This document shows, one piece after another, positions 11,819 to 23,469 of a stretch of DNA of 64,000 bases (positions are counted from its first letter, which is position 1; each line of letters opens with the position of its first letter). The notes under the pieces are model-generated. The model was not told the DNA's origin. It saw only the letters and a list, made by a program, of their open reading frames with translations, and ran no database searches. The translations under genes and the position numbers were made by a program. The DNA comes from Odobenus rosmarus divergens (Eukaryota; Chordata; Mammalia; Carnivora; Odobenidae), in assembly GCF_000321225.1 (NCBI RefSeq), contig NW_004451410.1, positions 1,138,951-1,202,950 of the forward strand, written 5' to 3'.

Positions 11819-12479
11819 AATTTTAAATGGCATGATATAATCCTAGCTCAGAAGGTTCTCAGGAGATTAAACAGAGAAACTGGCTGTAAAAGTGCTTTGC
11901 AGTCTGTAAAGTGACTGTACTGCAGAGGGCGAATGTCGCTCGGTTGTCACACTCACTTTTTTGTCACGAGGCCGAAGTGATTGTATCAGTCAAGGCACAG
12001 CCTCTTTGTCTTCGTATTCTTTCAATATCATCAGCCTCGTGTGATTTAAACCAGCAGTTTCTGAAATAGAAGCTGTATGTGTGTCAGAGTTCTCATTAGA
12101 TAACTTCCTTCTTGAGGACAAATCTGGCCTGTCGTCACTTGGCGAGGGCAAGAACTGTGCCAGGAAGTTCACGGAAGACCCACCCCTTGTTACACTTTAA
12201 TTTTGCTCCCGTTTTTCTGCTTAACATTTTGATGTACTTTATTAATGAAAATTTTGTATTCACTATTAAATCACAATTAATATTTACCTGCCTGTTTTGA
12301 GATCGACGTCATGCTAAGAGGGTTGTAGAACACATATAAGCATGAGCTCCTGGCGCTTCAGCTGGAAAGGTGAGACAGGTGTACTAAGATGCTTGGAGCA
12401 TGATTATACTAATCAGAATGATGACATCAACACCAGGTTAGGGTACTCATGGCCTCTTGTGTGATGTAGTAACGGAGCC
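11819..12479. other. Unassigned sequence
   Basis: No repeat, RNA gene or exon recognised. Short ORFs only. Confidence 0.4.
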
Positions 12480-12690
12480 TCCCAGATTCTGTCCCTCTTC
12501 CACCCCCATCCCAGTGCGGATTATTGTCACTTCCAGAATTACCTTTTTGAAGTCCCTGTCAAAAGTGGATCATTTCTGTTCAGAGTCATCAATGCCCATC
12601 ACATGAGGTCCCACTGACCCTCAGCTTCTGGGGGCGGGAGCCAGGCCTTGGCCGTGTTTGTTTCTCCAGTAGCTAAGAGTTCCTAGCACA
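12480..12690 (+). mobile_element. Probable LINE-2 fragment
   Basis: The order of diverged words fits sense-strand L2: an 'agaattacctttttgaag' type block, a '...atgaggtcccactgac' block, then a 3' block of the form 'gtttgtttctccagtagct' ahead of 'cctagcacag'. Old and diverged. Confidence 0.5.
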
Positions 12691-15600
12691 GAAGGAATAA
12701 GGAAATGGGCAGTTGGGGGCGGGGGGTGGGGGGCAGTATCTTTGAAATGTGGGCTGTAACAGTAGTAATTCAGCATAGAGAGATCAGCATGGGCGGGTCA
12801 ATGAGAAAGGCTCAGGGAAAGAAGCAAAGCATAACTCCAGCAATATGTGTCATATGCTATAGAAGAGAGTGGAATCCAAAACTTGTAGATCCAATATTCC
12901 ATTTTCCTTAGAAAAATGTAAACCATGTATACATGGTTGCGCGCAGACTAACATACGTGCAGGGTCCTGAAGGGGCGCATACCTTTTACACTACATATAC
13001 CTGTATTGTTTGGATTATTCCAGTGTTGCATATTCGTGTATAATAACTTTTTTTTTTAAGTGGGAAAGAGAAAAATTGACTTAATAAGAAGAGGAATATT
13101 GAGAAGGTAGGTAAATGGAATGGGGAATAAATTAAGCAAAAGCTTAGGCAGTTGGTAGTTTCTCAGGAATAATGAATGTGATCATTCGAGTCTAAGAAGG
13201 TTTGGGAGAGTCGTAAATGGGACGTGGGAGTAGAACTAGAATGTCGTGATATTGTGAAATACTTCGAAGTTGGCATTGAACTGAGAACCTTAAGATGTTA
13301 CCATAAACTTGGAGCCAGAAAGTTACATATTTTATGGATATCTGTTAAAGAGAGAAGACCTTTCTTTTCCTTTTTTACAAATTACAAACTATTAATAGAC
13401 AGCAGTCAGCAGCCTTTCTGGACAAAGAGCACAATTTTAGGTTATGTAGAAATGAAAAGCACCAGTTGTTAAGGTACCAACAATACTAAAGTATTATACG
13501 TAGTAAGTGCAGAAGGAAAACATTATATTTAATGCACATAATATAATCATTCCTAAGTCATCTGAAATGCAAAATGTGGCTCTTCGACCTGATTTTCTAT
13601 CTGTTGTAGAAAAGGAGGAGAGACTCTATTTTTCTAAACCCTGTAATGTAAGGTCCTCAGATATCACAAATAAAAGTATAAGACACACATTTCAATTTGA
13701 ATTTCAGATACACAACAAATAGTACAATATTTAGGACACTTATACCGAAAAAATCTGTCATCGAACCCATTTTTGTTAGTACTAAATTTAGGCATTCCAG
13801 GAAAACAAATTCAATGTTACTTTTTCATATCAGGACCAGTGAATTTAAATCATGTTCAGGGGAGAACATGAGACATTTCTGGCATACCACAGCGATGTCG
13901 CTGCTTGGCTGCTCACTTTCGTGTTGTTCACTCCGAGTGCAGACACTGTGTCCTCTGCATTGTGCATTATTCTGTAGCATTGAATTTGAACAGAATCCTT
14001 GTGACCAGGTGAGATGTGCACAGTGATTACAGTTGTTCAGTCACCTGCCCTGAGGTCAGGGCCCGGGGGCCGGCTGCTCCCTGCAGGGGTGCGCGGCAGC
14101 CGCCCTGGGATCGGAGCTAGCAGGCTTCCTGTAAGCGTTCTGCAGCTGCTTGTCTCCCCCAGCCCCACACAGGTGCGACGGAGCAGAGAGCGCTGAAGTC
14201 CTGAGGCAGATCTCACAAGTGTGTATTTCTGTTAGTGTTGAGAAACTGAAGTCAAAAATGTCCAACAACCCCCCTTTCACACTTTCCGCCCACCCAGTGC
14301 CACCAAAATGTAGCCACTGTGGTGTGGGTGTTGCTCCTGGTCGTCGTGGTCAGTTTGTGGGCTTCTCAGCCTTGCCACGGCTCGTGTCACAGCACGGGGC
14401 TGAGGCAGCAGTGGTAAAACCCACTTCTTCCTAGAATAGGAGAGTCTCTGCGAAGGACTTACATGTCTGCTGTATCTGGCTTGTTCCTGGGGCTAATTTA
14501 GGATGGGAGACCGGCGTTTCCATCGCCCCGGGAGCTGAAAAATAAGAATGCATTTTCCCATTGCCGCGGCCATTTTCTGTTATTCCCAGTGTGATCCCCT
14601 GTGTTGGGGACAGTGACAGAGCAATGAAAGGCCAAACTCCCTAAAAGAAATGCTTCCTCACAAAATAAAATGGTAGCAGTATTAGGAGGGGCAGAACCAA
14701 GTTCACGTCGCCCTCACGAAGCACACTTCTCACCTTCCGAGGGACGCCTCATCCTCTCTGATTCAGGCCATCAAAATAACCTTTCAGGGTGGACACTTCA
14801 GTGCCATTTTCATGATTTTCAAGTGTTTGTTTTATCAGCCTTAACTAATATTTTGTGTGCAAAATGAAAGATGAAACATCTTTTTATTTTGTTTTACTTC
14901 AGCCATAATCAACCATAATTTTTCAAGCATATGTTTCCATTTTACTTTATGTTGCAAAGTCTCTAAATGCAGTCCCCAGTGCTTAGGTTAACTGCACCTC
15001 ATAGCGGTGGTAAATCGCCTGTTCGTGGCTGCACCGCGTTAGAGACAGCTTCCGGCAGCGCCCGGGACGGGCCCAAGACCTCGGCTCCTGGGGGCCTCTC
15101 TCAGCAGCGCTCCACGTTATTGATAGTAGCGGAGATATTGACAGTCTGCGCTTGGAAGGAAAATAGGAGTTTGATATGACATATTGTGTGTCTCAGCAAG
15201 ACTCATAAATAATTTTGACAAGTTTTTGTATGCATGGGAAAGTCCTTGATTCAGCCTCCCATAAAAATAAACTTCTATTATGGAATGTATTTGTCAAGTG
15301 GCTGCTTGATGGATGGAGCTGCGTTTACCCCTTGGCAGTTCGATGAGTTTTAGATGCACAGCTTACCAGAGAGGATTTACAGGCAGTACAGAAATAATTA
15401 TTCAGTATGAAATGCATAATTCCTGTACCTGAATTTTCATTTTTTATTATATTTTGTTTCTGTTGCATTTCTGGTCTCTAAAACAAAAGAACTTGCCTTT
15501 TTCCACCCCACCTTAGAACTACTGTTTGTAGGAGGTCTTATGTTGAACCACTGAATTCAGCCCAGGCCCTGTCCCAAACTTAGCTGGCATATTTTCACTG

Positions 15601-16289
15601 AATGGGAGATTTTAGTTTTTTAACTTAAGAGAGATTTATTTTTGTAAAAAAAAGATAAGCTAATTGGAAATTTTATTTTTATTAATGGAATTGAAAACTT
15701 TGGACATAGAATGTCTTGTTTTTCCCAAGGTTTTCACAGCTATTACTTATTTGAACGTCGTTGCTTGTCCACATTTCTGCTCCATAGAACAGATTTTTGA
15801 ACTTAAATTCTTGTCTCCTTAAACTAAACTTTAAGTCTTTTTCCCCTGAATTATACATAGAATTGCATTCTCCTCCTCAAGGATGCTCTAAGTTAGCATC
15901 CTTAAGTAAGTTAGAAAGTTCAGGAAGTGTCAAATTCCCATGAGCTTCTGATAATTGCCAGACTTGTGGCACTGCGTGCCGTGCTCGGCGTTCTCCGGTG
16001 GACTGTAACCTACCTCTGACTTGGAAATGTGTGTTTGGGAAACTGAAGTGAACAGTGGATCCAGAGGAGTTTTGATTCTTTATTAGAACATAGTACTGAC
16101 TTTTTATAAGAATTTCCATTTGCTGAATCTCTGTTAAAATGAAGTGTGGGATCTGAATGGGAAGAGCTGTGGCGAAGGCATGGCGGGTAAACCCTGGCAA
16201 GGCCTGTTTTGGGCTGTGCCTCTGAGCCGCTGTGTTTGCTGTGTCCCTTTTGCATTGCTGATGTCGTCCTCTGTGCCCTCTCTCTTGTT
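12691..16289. other. Mostly unique sequence, no gene seen
   Basis: There is a T run near 13048-13056. A GC-rich patch lies at about 14040-14200, and ORFs of up to about 109 codons lack domains. No repeat was recognised with confidence. Confidence 0.4.
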
Positions 16290-16690
16290 GCTTGAGAGTG
16301 GTTGGTTCATTTTATTAGTCTTTTCAAAAAAGCAGCTCCTTCCTGTTAGATCTTTGTTTTAGGTTTAGTAAATTCTGCTCTTAGGTTTTATTCCCTTCCT
16401 TCTACTTTTTGGGTTACTCATTTTTTTTTTTTCTGACTTCTCCAAGTGAAGGCTTAATCACTTGTCCAACTTCTATGCTTTATAAGGGTCCAAATTTCCT
16501 TCTAAGTAATGCCGTAGCTGCAACTTCCAAGTTTTAATATTCTAGAACATCTGAAATCTTTCAGCTCTAAATGTTTTCTGATTTCCATTTTGATTTCTTC
16601 TTCAATCTCTTGAGTTATTTTTAAATTGTTCTTACGTTTCCTGGTGTTTATGGGGTTGTAGCTTTTCTCCTTGTTATTAATCTGTAATTT
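16290..16690 (-). mobile_element. Old LINE-1 ORF2 fragment
   Basis: The plus-strand text matches the antisense of the L1 ORF2 region downstream of the endonuclease domain: 'ttattagtcttttcaaaaaa', 'cttccttctactttttgggt', then 'tgatttcttcttcaatctct'. It is highly diverged. It comes from a more 5' part of L1 than the fragment at 17.87-18.53 kb, in an order that a single minus-strand insertion cannot give, so the two are separate insertions or rearranged. Confidence 0.65.
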
Positions 16691-17165
16691 GAAGCACCAC
16701 AGCCAGAGAAGGCAAGGAAGGTCAAGGCACACAGAATGAAACCGCTGCTGCCTTCAGGGGGCTCTCAGTCTCTAGTAGAGGAGAAGGTATGTGTGAGTAG
16801 GTACTTCCCCTGCAACACAAGAGGTGCAGAAGGGAAATTTGCATCAGACCCCCACAGGGGCTCACGAGGAGGCTCACTCGGCTCACCACAGTCAGCGTGT
16901 GCTGCGGAGTTAGAAGCCAGGTTTTGAGGGTGTTTTGTAGACACGTACATGGTATTCTAGGCAGGAGGAGTATCCTTGGAGTACACAGGCTTCAAGTGGG
17001 TAAACTTGGTGTAGCTGGTCCAAGACCTTATGGTGGGGAGTGTCTGGGGGGTGAGGCTGCAAAGTCAAACTAGGAGCAGACTGTGAAGATCATTGTCTGC
17101 CATGCCGAGCAGGTTAGATATGACCTTTGGGTATTGAGGAGTCCATGGAGATTTTATTGATCACC
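16691..17165 (-). mobile_element. LINE-2 fragment
   Basis: The antisense L2 order is present: 'gccttcagggggctctcagt' near 16751, then a block 'gacctttgggtattgagg' near 17128 that corresponds to the L2 portion normally reading 'gg.catggtaagg'. Diverged. Confidence 0.6.
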
Positions 17166-17189
17166 TCTTTGCAAGTCACTGGAAAGATA

Positions 17190-17470
17190 CAGCAAGTATC
17201 TGTTGAATACCTGCAGGGTTCCAGGCACTGCCTCCGGTGCTGCACCCACAGCCCCACCAGGAGACCGGAAGGGCCACAGGCCTTGCTCTAGTGGAAGCGA
17301 GGGGCACTGTCACTACTGTGCACATGACTTTGTTGTCCAGTCCTGAAGATGCAATGAAGGAAAAGCACTGGGTGCACGGAAGGCGGGAACTGTGGCATAA
17401 CCCCACATTAGTGGTTGGGGAGCCTTTCTGATGAAGTGGCCTTTCCATTCCTCTTGGAACAAAAGCCACC
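17190..17470 (-). mobile_element. Second LINE-2 fragment, directly following the first
   Basis: 'agtatctgttgaatacctgc' and 'ggttccaggcactgcc' reproduce the antisense L2 3' end, followed by a 'ccttgctctagtggaag' block. Because the L2 order restarts here, this is an independent copy rather than a continuation of the one before it. Confidence 0.65.
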
Positions 17471-17869
17471 TGATAGCAGGGCCTGCAGAGGGTGGTCTAG
17501 GGAGTGTGAGCATCCTTGTGCACATTGCCAGTTCCTAGAGATGACTTCCTAGCAGGGGGATCCAGGAGCTGTCGATTCCAGAGCTTTGGTGGTACGTGTT
17601 GCCAAGTTGCCCCCCGCTGAATCGCTTGCGCTGGAGGTACCTGAGGGCGCTCTTTCCTCCCAGCACCTCCTCACTGTGTGCGCACAGTCTTCATTTTGGC
17701 AACATAGCCGGTCTGTCCAGCGTGATGCTCTTAGGATCGCTGGTGAGACTCGGCGCTCTCCTGTGTGTTTATTATGCGTTTGTGTTGTTGACTTTGTGAA
17801 CTCCTTCCTCGTCGTTTACCTTCAATGACGTGTTTTGTCTTTAAGATAGACATTTGTGCGTGGTGTCTG
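17471..17869. other. Unassigned sequence
   Basis: About 400 bp between L2 and L1 fragments. Possibly diverged antisense L1 towards its right end; nothing else is visible. Confidence 0.35.
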
Positions 17870-18530
17870 GCTTTGGTGTCATACCTTTTTATTTCAGGGT
17901 TATAGGAACATTTTGATTATATTCCGGTATTTTTATGGTCTCTTTAAAAATCTAAACTTCCATTACATTGGGAACATATTTTGGTATAAAGTCTGACCGA
18001 AAGCTCTAATTTCATTTCCCCCCCAAATGGTTATTTTCCCAGAGTATTCACTGAGTAATCCTCCCTGCTTGATCTGAAATGCCACCTTCACCTCATGCTC
18101 AGTTCCCACAAGTCTTTCACCTTCTCTCCAGGTTCTTCATTCGGCTCCGCACACCGCCTCTCTTGTCCCGCCTGTGATGGTGTTCTCTGTTAACAGTGAG
18201 GAGGGCAGATTCCCTTCCTTCCTGTTATCTCATACGTTCTTCAAGAATACATTTCAAGTACATTGTCATCTTTATAATTTTAAAACTTCCTTTATAGAAC
18301 ACTGTTTCTCACCATTTAGTTCAGCTTTTGGTCTTTCAACCAGTTGTTTTCCCTGTATAGTAAATATTATGGTAGCAGTTGTGTATAGAATTTTTTAATT
18401 ATATTTTACTTATATACCATTTTATTGGTACATAGAAGAGCTATTTATTTTTGTCTGTTTTCCTTATATCAAGCCACTGAACTCTGTCCTGTTAGTTCAC
18501 AGCTGATCGTTTTACACATTATAGGTAGTC
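17870..18530 (-). mobile_element. Old LINE-1 ORF2 fragment
   Basis: Antisense ORF2 words in the right order: 'tctaatttcatttccccc', 'gcttgatctgaaatgccacc', 'ggtacatagaagagctattt' and 'aagccactgaactctgtcc'. Old and without coding capacity. Confidence 0.65.
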
Positions 18531-18768
18531 CCACATATTTTAACCCACTGGCAATAAGTGGTAGACAGGGAAATAACCAAACTATAAGGTCTAGCACATA
18601 GTTGAATGAATGAAATAAAAGTCCCCCAGCTCAGGTGCATCAGCCCTGTATATTACACCCTTAAGGATACACAGTTGATAACAGACTTATTTTTAAATGA
18701 AAATACCCTCCAGGAGAATTAAGCCATGTGTTCCTTGTTCAGTAATTCCTAGCTAAGTGTTGGCGTAA

Positions 18769-18794
18769 CTTGAAATAACTTTCGTTATTTCAAG
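18769..18794. repeat. Perfect 11-bp inverted repeat with 4-nt loop
   Basis: Arms 'cttgaaataac' (18769-18779) and 'gttatttcaag' (18784-18794) are exact reverse complements around the loop 'tttc'. No terminator or small-RNA context is evident. Confidence 0.85.
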
Positions 18795-18834
18795 GGTGAA
18801 TTAGGGAAGAGACTAGGAATTTTGTGACAGTGGT

Positions 18835-19080
18835 AAGCTAAAAGAATAGCTTATTAAACACTCACCATGTTGGGCACTCTGATAGGCTTGTCATGTATAC
18901 AAAACCATTTGATCTTCATAATAACTACTGTAGGGGCATTATTAGCCTTGTTTCACAGTAAAGCAAGTCCAGACAGTGGTTTTAAGGAACTTGTTCAGGG
19001 TACATGTGGCAGAGCCTGGATTTGAACTCAGGTAGTGTGAATCCAGAACCTAACCCCTGAGCAGTGTGCTCTATTGCCAA
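18835..19080 (-). mobile_element. MIR SINE, near full length
   Basis: The plus strand reads as antisense MIR throughout: a 'tattaaacactcaccatgtt' start, 'gggcactctgatag', a 'catttgatcttcataataac' block, 'ttaaggaacttgttcagg', then 'ggatttgaactcaggtagtg', which is the antisense of the tRNA-derived B-box region. Ancient tRNA-derived SINE shared by all mammals. Confidence 0.85.
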
Positions 19081-19407
19081 GAGAGCAGACGTGTCATGTT
19101 TCGGCACTTGTAAGGGGATTTTGTATTGCATTTTATTATTTCTGAAATCAGAAGTCCCAATAATTTGTTCAAAATCAGAATTACATTTTGCAATCAGTGA
19201 TGTCTTAGACTGAAAGATAAAGTAAAATGTCTTGAATCCTAAAGGCGCGACAGGTATAGCAAAAGACAAAAAGCATGAAATGGGAGAGTGTTTCTAAGGG
19301 GACATTGTGCAGATTTCGTTGTTTTGCTTGGGACTGCTGTGCCAGCCGTTTCATCCTGAAAGCCACTGTGGTAATTGGCGATTTGTTCTTCAGAAGTTAG
19401 TTAGAAC

Positions 19408-19566
19408 GGGCGCCTGGGTGACGCAGTTGGTTAACTGTTCAGCTCAGGTCATGGTAGCGGGGTCATGAGATTGAGTCCCGTGTCAGGCTGTGCACTCTAT
19501 CCAGAGTCTGCTTAAGACTCTCTCCCTTTTCCTCTCCCCACCAAAATAAATAAATCTTTTTTAAGA
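19408..19566 (+). mobile_element. Can-SINE (carnivore tRNA-Lys-derived SINE)
   Basis: It begins 'gggcgcctgggtgacgcagt' and contains the expected 'caggtcatggtagcggggtc' and 'gagattgagtcccg' B-box-like text. A CT-rich stretch and an 'aaataaataaatctttttt' tail end it. It sits directly against an old L1 3' end. No convincing TSD was found. Confidence 0.92.
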
Positions 19567-19574
19567 AAGGGAAA

Positions 19575-19925
19575 TTAGAAAAATTACTGATACATAGTGT
19601 GGCACAATCATAGGAATTACGCTGAGCAAATGAAACCACACCCAGAAAACAAAAGTATATTAATCAATTTATACGAAATTCTGGAATTGGCAAAACTAAT
19701 CTAAGGTTAAAAAAAGAATTTTTTTCAAACAGTGGTTGCCTCTGAGTGGGGATAGGAAGAATGGGCGGGAGCACAGGGAACTCCCTACAGCGAGAGGTTC
19801 TATGCAGAGACAGCATGGGTTACACAGGTGTATGCATTTGTGAAAATGGTATGGTTGAGTTGCACATTTCCTTGGATGTAAATTTAACTTTAAAAAACTA
19901 TAAATAAAAGAATTGAGTGGAGTTG
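19575..19925 (+). mobile_element. Old LINE-1 3' end
   Basis: The text follows L1M tails: 'acgaaattctggaattggca', 'aaactaatctaagg', 'cagtggttgcctctgagtgg', 'acacaggtgtatgcatttgt' and 'gttgagttgcacatttcc', closing with an A-rich end 'aaataaaag' at about 19911. Confidence 0.75.
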
Positions 19926-21391
19926 TGGTAAGGGTGGGAGAAGATGAGAATGTTGATAACTGTGGAAACTGGTGATGGGCTTATAAGGGTTTATTGTATA
20001 TTCTGTTGACATTATGTATCTTTGAATTTTTTACACTAGAGGACTAGCTCATAGGGCTGCCTACCCCTCCTCTCCCAGGGAGTCTGGCACCAGCGCCAAG
20101 GCTGACCCATTCCGTTCCGATCTCCAGTTCCCCATTTCTGTGTTTCTGATCCCCATGTTGAAGAAGGAAGAAGGGAATGAAAGAAGACAGTCTTAAAGCA
20201 GATCTCAAGGCATTTCATAAACTTAGCTTTGTGAGGAGAGAGTGATCAGTTTTTCAGTGAAGAGTGTGAGCAACAGGACCCTGCTAGTGTCAGCGAACAG
20301 CTCCCGTTGATCGAGTAGCTGCTGTGCGGGCGTCCGTTGGAGCCACCTCCGCAGTCCTCTGGCTGACGCACCCTGGGTGCTGATAGGTACTTTCCCGTTG
20401 GGCGAGTCTGCCAGGTGTCCGGTCCCTGAGCGCTGCCGGTGCTGTTTCCAGGCTCCGTCAAGTTCTCCATCCCCCTCGGCCTCCCTCGCCGGCAGTGTCT
20501 TGGAGACTCAGACTCAAAGGTGGACAGACTCATCCATGGGTTATCAGCATGCAGTCTGATCCCTAGTGGCCTCACCCCTGCCAGGAAGGCCCTTGCCTTT
20601 AGAGGGACCCATGACTTAAAACAAAACAAAACAAAACAAAAAACAACTGAATTTGGGAAGTGGCACAAAAGTGAAAAGCCATACCTCTTATCCAGCTGGA
20701 ATCTATAAACTTGACACACACATTCTTTTACTTGAAAACAGCTTATTCTGGAGACATGTGGGAATTTAGATAGTGACCAATGGGGAAGAGGGACAGTGAC
20801 CAGGACTGTGACACAAAACGGTAGACCAAAGGTCACTCTCTGAGAAGCCCCCCCCCCCGCCACTTTGTAACTTGGGATGAAGCAGCCATAACGTTTTGTG
20901 AGCAGTTTACTCTGTCACTGGGAGAAAGGCTTTAAAGGAAAGTGGGACCACAGCCCTCCAGGAATTTAGAGGTGAGCAGTTTGGGCATGTATTTGAACTG
21001 GGCCCTTGGGAAAGAGCACCCCAGCAAGGATCAGCAGTAATATCCACAGGAAGGCAAACTCGTGGGCACATGATGTGTGTGTTGGGGTATTGTAGGAGAT
21101 GAGTGATGGGCGAGAGCTTTGCCCGCCTGACATTTTTAAGCAAGGAAAGCATGGCAGGAGAGTAAATGGGATTAAAGTAATGGATAAAAAACAGTCTTCT
21201 TGGATCTCATTTCCACATTCTTCGAACTAATTAATTAAAAGTTATAATTCAAGTCCATTTGCTACCAAACACTTAGATAGAGGCTTCCTTGCATTTTTTT
21301 ATTCCTTTCTAATGTAAACCCTAAGTTAGCCTTAATCTATAGCTAAGGAGTTAGTCTAGCAAACTGATGTAGAAATACAATAAAATTAAAA
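19926..21391. other. Mostly unassigned sequence
   Basis: It holds an (AAAAC)n microsatellite at about 20617-20645 and a C run near 20848. The longest reading frame in the window (20863-20246, minus, about 205 codons from a GTG) crosses the microsatellite and shows no domain, so it is not called a gene. Words near 20280-20345 could be a decayed MIR or L2. Confidence 0.4.
20617..20645. repeat. (AAAAC)n microsatellite
   Basis: Several consecutive 'aaaac' units followed by an A-rich end. Confidence 0.9.
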
Positions 21392-21403
21392 GCATATTGA
21401 GTG
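21392..21403. repeat. Left TSD of the inverted L1
   Basis: 'gcatattgagtg'. The last two bases may be shared with the L1 sequence. Confidence 0.9.
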
Positions 21404-21950
21404 CAATCGCTGGGTCGTAGGGTAGCTCCATTTTCAACTTTTTGAGAAACCTCCATACTGTTTTCCAGAGTGGCTGCACCAGCTTGCATTCCCACCAACA
21501 GTGTAGGAGGGTTCCCCTTTCTCCGCATCCCCGCCAACATCTGTCGTTTCCTGACTTGTTAATTTTAGCCATTCTGACTGGTGTGAGGTGGTATCTCATT
21601 GAGGTTTTGATTTGGATTTCCCTGATGCCGAGCGATGTTGAGCACTTTTTCATGTGTCTGTTGGCCATTTGGATGTCAATTGTGTAGGACTATTGAATCA
21701 CAGACCTGTACCCCTGAAACAAATAATACATTATATGTTTAAAAAAAAGAAGACAGTAGGAAGGGAAAAATGAAGGGGGGTGGGGGGATGGGTTAGCCTG
21801 GTGATGGGTATTAAAGAGGGCACGTATTGCATGGAGCACTGGGTGTTATACGCAAACAATCATGGAATGCTACATCAAAAACTAATGATGTAATGTATGG
21901 TGACTAACATAATAAAATTTTTAAAAAAATTCAAAGGATTAAAAAAAAGG
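21402..21950 (+). mobile_element. Young LINE-1 with 5' inversion (twin priming) and TSD
   Basis: Two abutting L1 pieces lie in opposite orientation. 21402-21677 is L1 ORF2 on the minus strand and is nearly identical to the L1 ORF2 text at 11.3-11.58 kb. 21678-21925 is the L1 3' UTR on the plus strand, ending in an A-rich tail up to 21950. The switch is at 'ggatgtc|aattgtgtagg'. The composite is flanked by the exact direct repeat 'gcatattgagtg' at 21392-21403 and 21951-21962. The left flank reads 'att|aaaagcatatt', the preferred L1 endonuclease target. This is the textbook product of twin priming. Confidence 0.95.
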
Positions 21951-21962
21951 GCATATTGAGTG
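21951..21962. repeat. Right TSD of the inverted L1
   Basis: 'gcatattgagtg', identical to the left copy, directly after the A-rich tail. Confidence 0.9.
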
Positions 21963-22823
21963 GAAATCCCAAAGAAGCATTGACTTAAAAGAGACCACAG
22001 TACCTGAAACCACTTTATGACAGTGTTTCTTGGATTCCTGTAGAAGTTCCTGGTCATTGCAATAGCCATGCTCTGACCGTGGGTGTGCAGATGGAGGAGA
22101 AGCATGGTCTGACTTCCAAGGCTCTCTAGTCACTTCTCTGTCTGCTCCTGCCTGTGCGATTTTCCAAGAGAGGGGCAGGGGCGTGCATTCCCACAGGGCC
22201 CTTGATGATGGGCCATTCAGGTGTGCTGTTTTAGGAGGTAAGCCCAGGGGACATGGGGGATATGCAGAGACTTGCGGGAGCTTGCTGTAGAACGGAGAGG
22301 GTGGACAGCTCATTGCAGAGTCCTGTGCACAGCTGGTGAAGCCCCCACGAGTCCTGTGTCACCAGAATAATAAGTGGGGCACTGTGGGTGATTTTTCTAT
22401 CACTTCCAGTGCCCGACGCCCGTAGAACTGCAAACCTTGTTTCCATAATGTCTGCTGTATTTATGTGGCCGGAGCGTTTGTGTTTTGAATCCCAGCAGCG
22501 TACACAATCAGGCACGGTGAACCCCACGTGCTGGCGGCTTCAGTCCCAATGGAATCAGCAGCGGCTCTTTGAACACTGCTGTATATAAAGCAGTGGGCAT
22601 GGATTCCCAGGTTCTTTTGATGTGCAGCCGTGGTGGACCCACAGGGAACGACCCCTGCCCCTCCTGTTTCACCTGAGGATGCGGGGTCCTTTTTGCTGTA
22701 CACATCTCTGCCCGATGTATTGGACTAATACAGGTTTCACATGCCTCCCAGTTATGGGTCTGTGTAAATGGCTACTTTACTTAAGGAAAAGCACTCATTT
22801 GGTTATCAAATAAGTCTTTCATC
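21963..22823. other. Unassigned sequence
   Basis: No repeat or exon recognised; ORFs up to about 124 codons overlap on both strands without domains. Confidence 0.4.
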
Positions 22824-22840
22824 TATAAAACACTGCTGTT

Positions 22841-23035
22841 GGGGGTGCCTGGGTGGCTCAGTTGGTTGAGTGTAGGACTCTTGATTTTGGCTCAGGCCAT
22901 GGTCTCAGGGTCGTGAGATCAAGCCCCGTGTTGGGCTGGGCATGGGGCCTGCTTAGGGTTCTCTCTCCTTCTGTCCCTCCCCTGCCCCCGCTCCTGTTCT
23001 CTCTGGACAGGGAGAGGGGTGGGCAGGGAGAGCTT
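22841..23035 (+). mobile_element. Can-SINE with TSD and no A-tail
   Basis: It begins 'gggggtgcctgggtggctca' and continues with 'ggctcaggccatggtctcag', 'gagatcaagccccgtg' and a CT-rich section. It ends in 'gggcagggagagctt' rather than the usual A-rich tail. The flanking direct repeats are 'tataaaacactgctgtt' (22824-22840) and 'tatagaacactgctctt' (23036-23052), 15 of 17 matching, so both ends of the insertion are present. Confidence 0.93.
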
Positions 23036-23052
23036 TATAGAACACTGCTCTT

Positions 23053-23469
23053 TCATGCCAGCAGAGAACAGTCCCTTGTCAGGTATAGCCAAACCCTCAT
23101 AAACGTAACAGAGAACTTGGCATCCGTGAACGGCCCAGAGGAAGCTGTACTTTATCTTACGCCAAAGCCGGGAGCAGAAGACTTGCCGGGAATTAAGCAC
23201 CTAGGAAACGGGCGTGGAATTAGTGGGTTAAAACCTGAGTCTTCTGTATTAAGCCACTCCTGGTTTGCGCTCGGTTTTCATTTTCCTTATTAGAAGTTTT
23301 TAATTCACCAGTAAGTGACTTACAACAAGTGAAACAACACACACACACGGATGGAAAAGAAGGTCATCTCACGATGCACGGATCGCCGCCCACAGCCAGG
23401 TCTGTACCACACCTTCCTACAGGAGTGAACACGTGTCCCTCATCACTGCTTTGGGAAGTGAAGGGAAAT
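23053..23469. other. Unassigned sequence
   Basis: A short (CA)n near 23336-23347; otherwise nothing recognised. Confidence 0.35.

Noticed and set aside
20246..20863. Longest reading frame in the window (about 205 codons, minus strand)
   Set aside because: It starts at GTG next to a C run, passes through the (AAAAC)n microsatellite (giving a Phe/Cys/Val run), and shows no domain or splice context. Best explained by chance.
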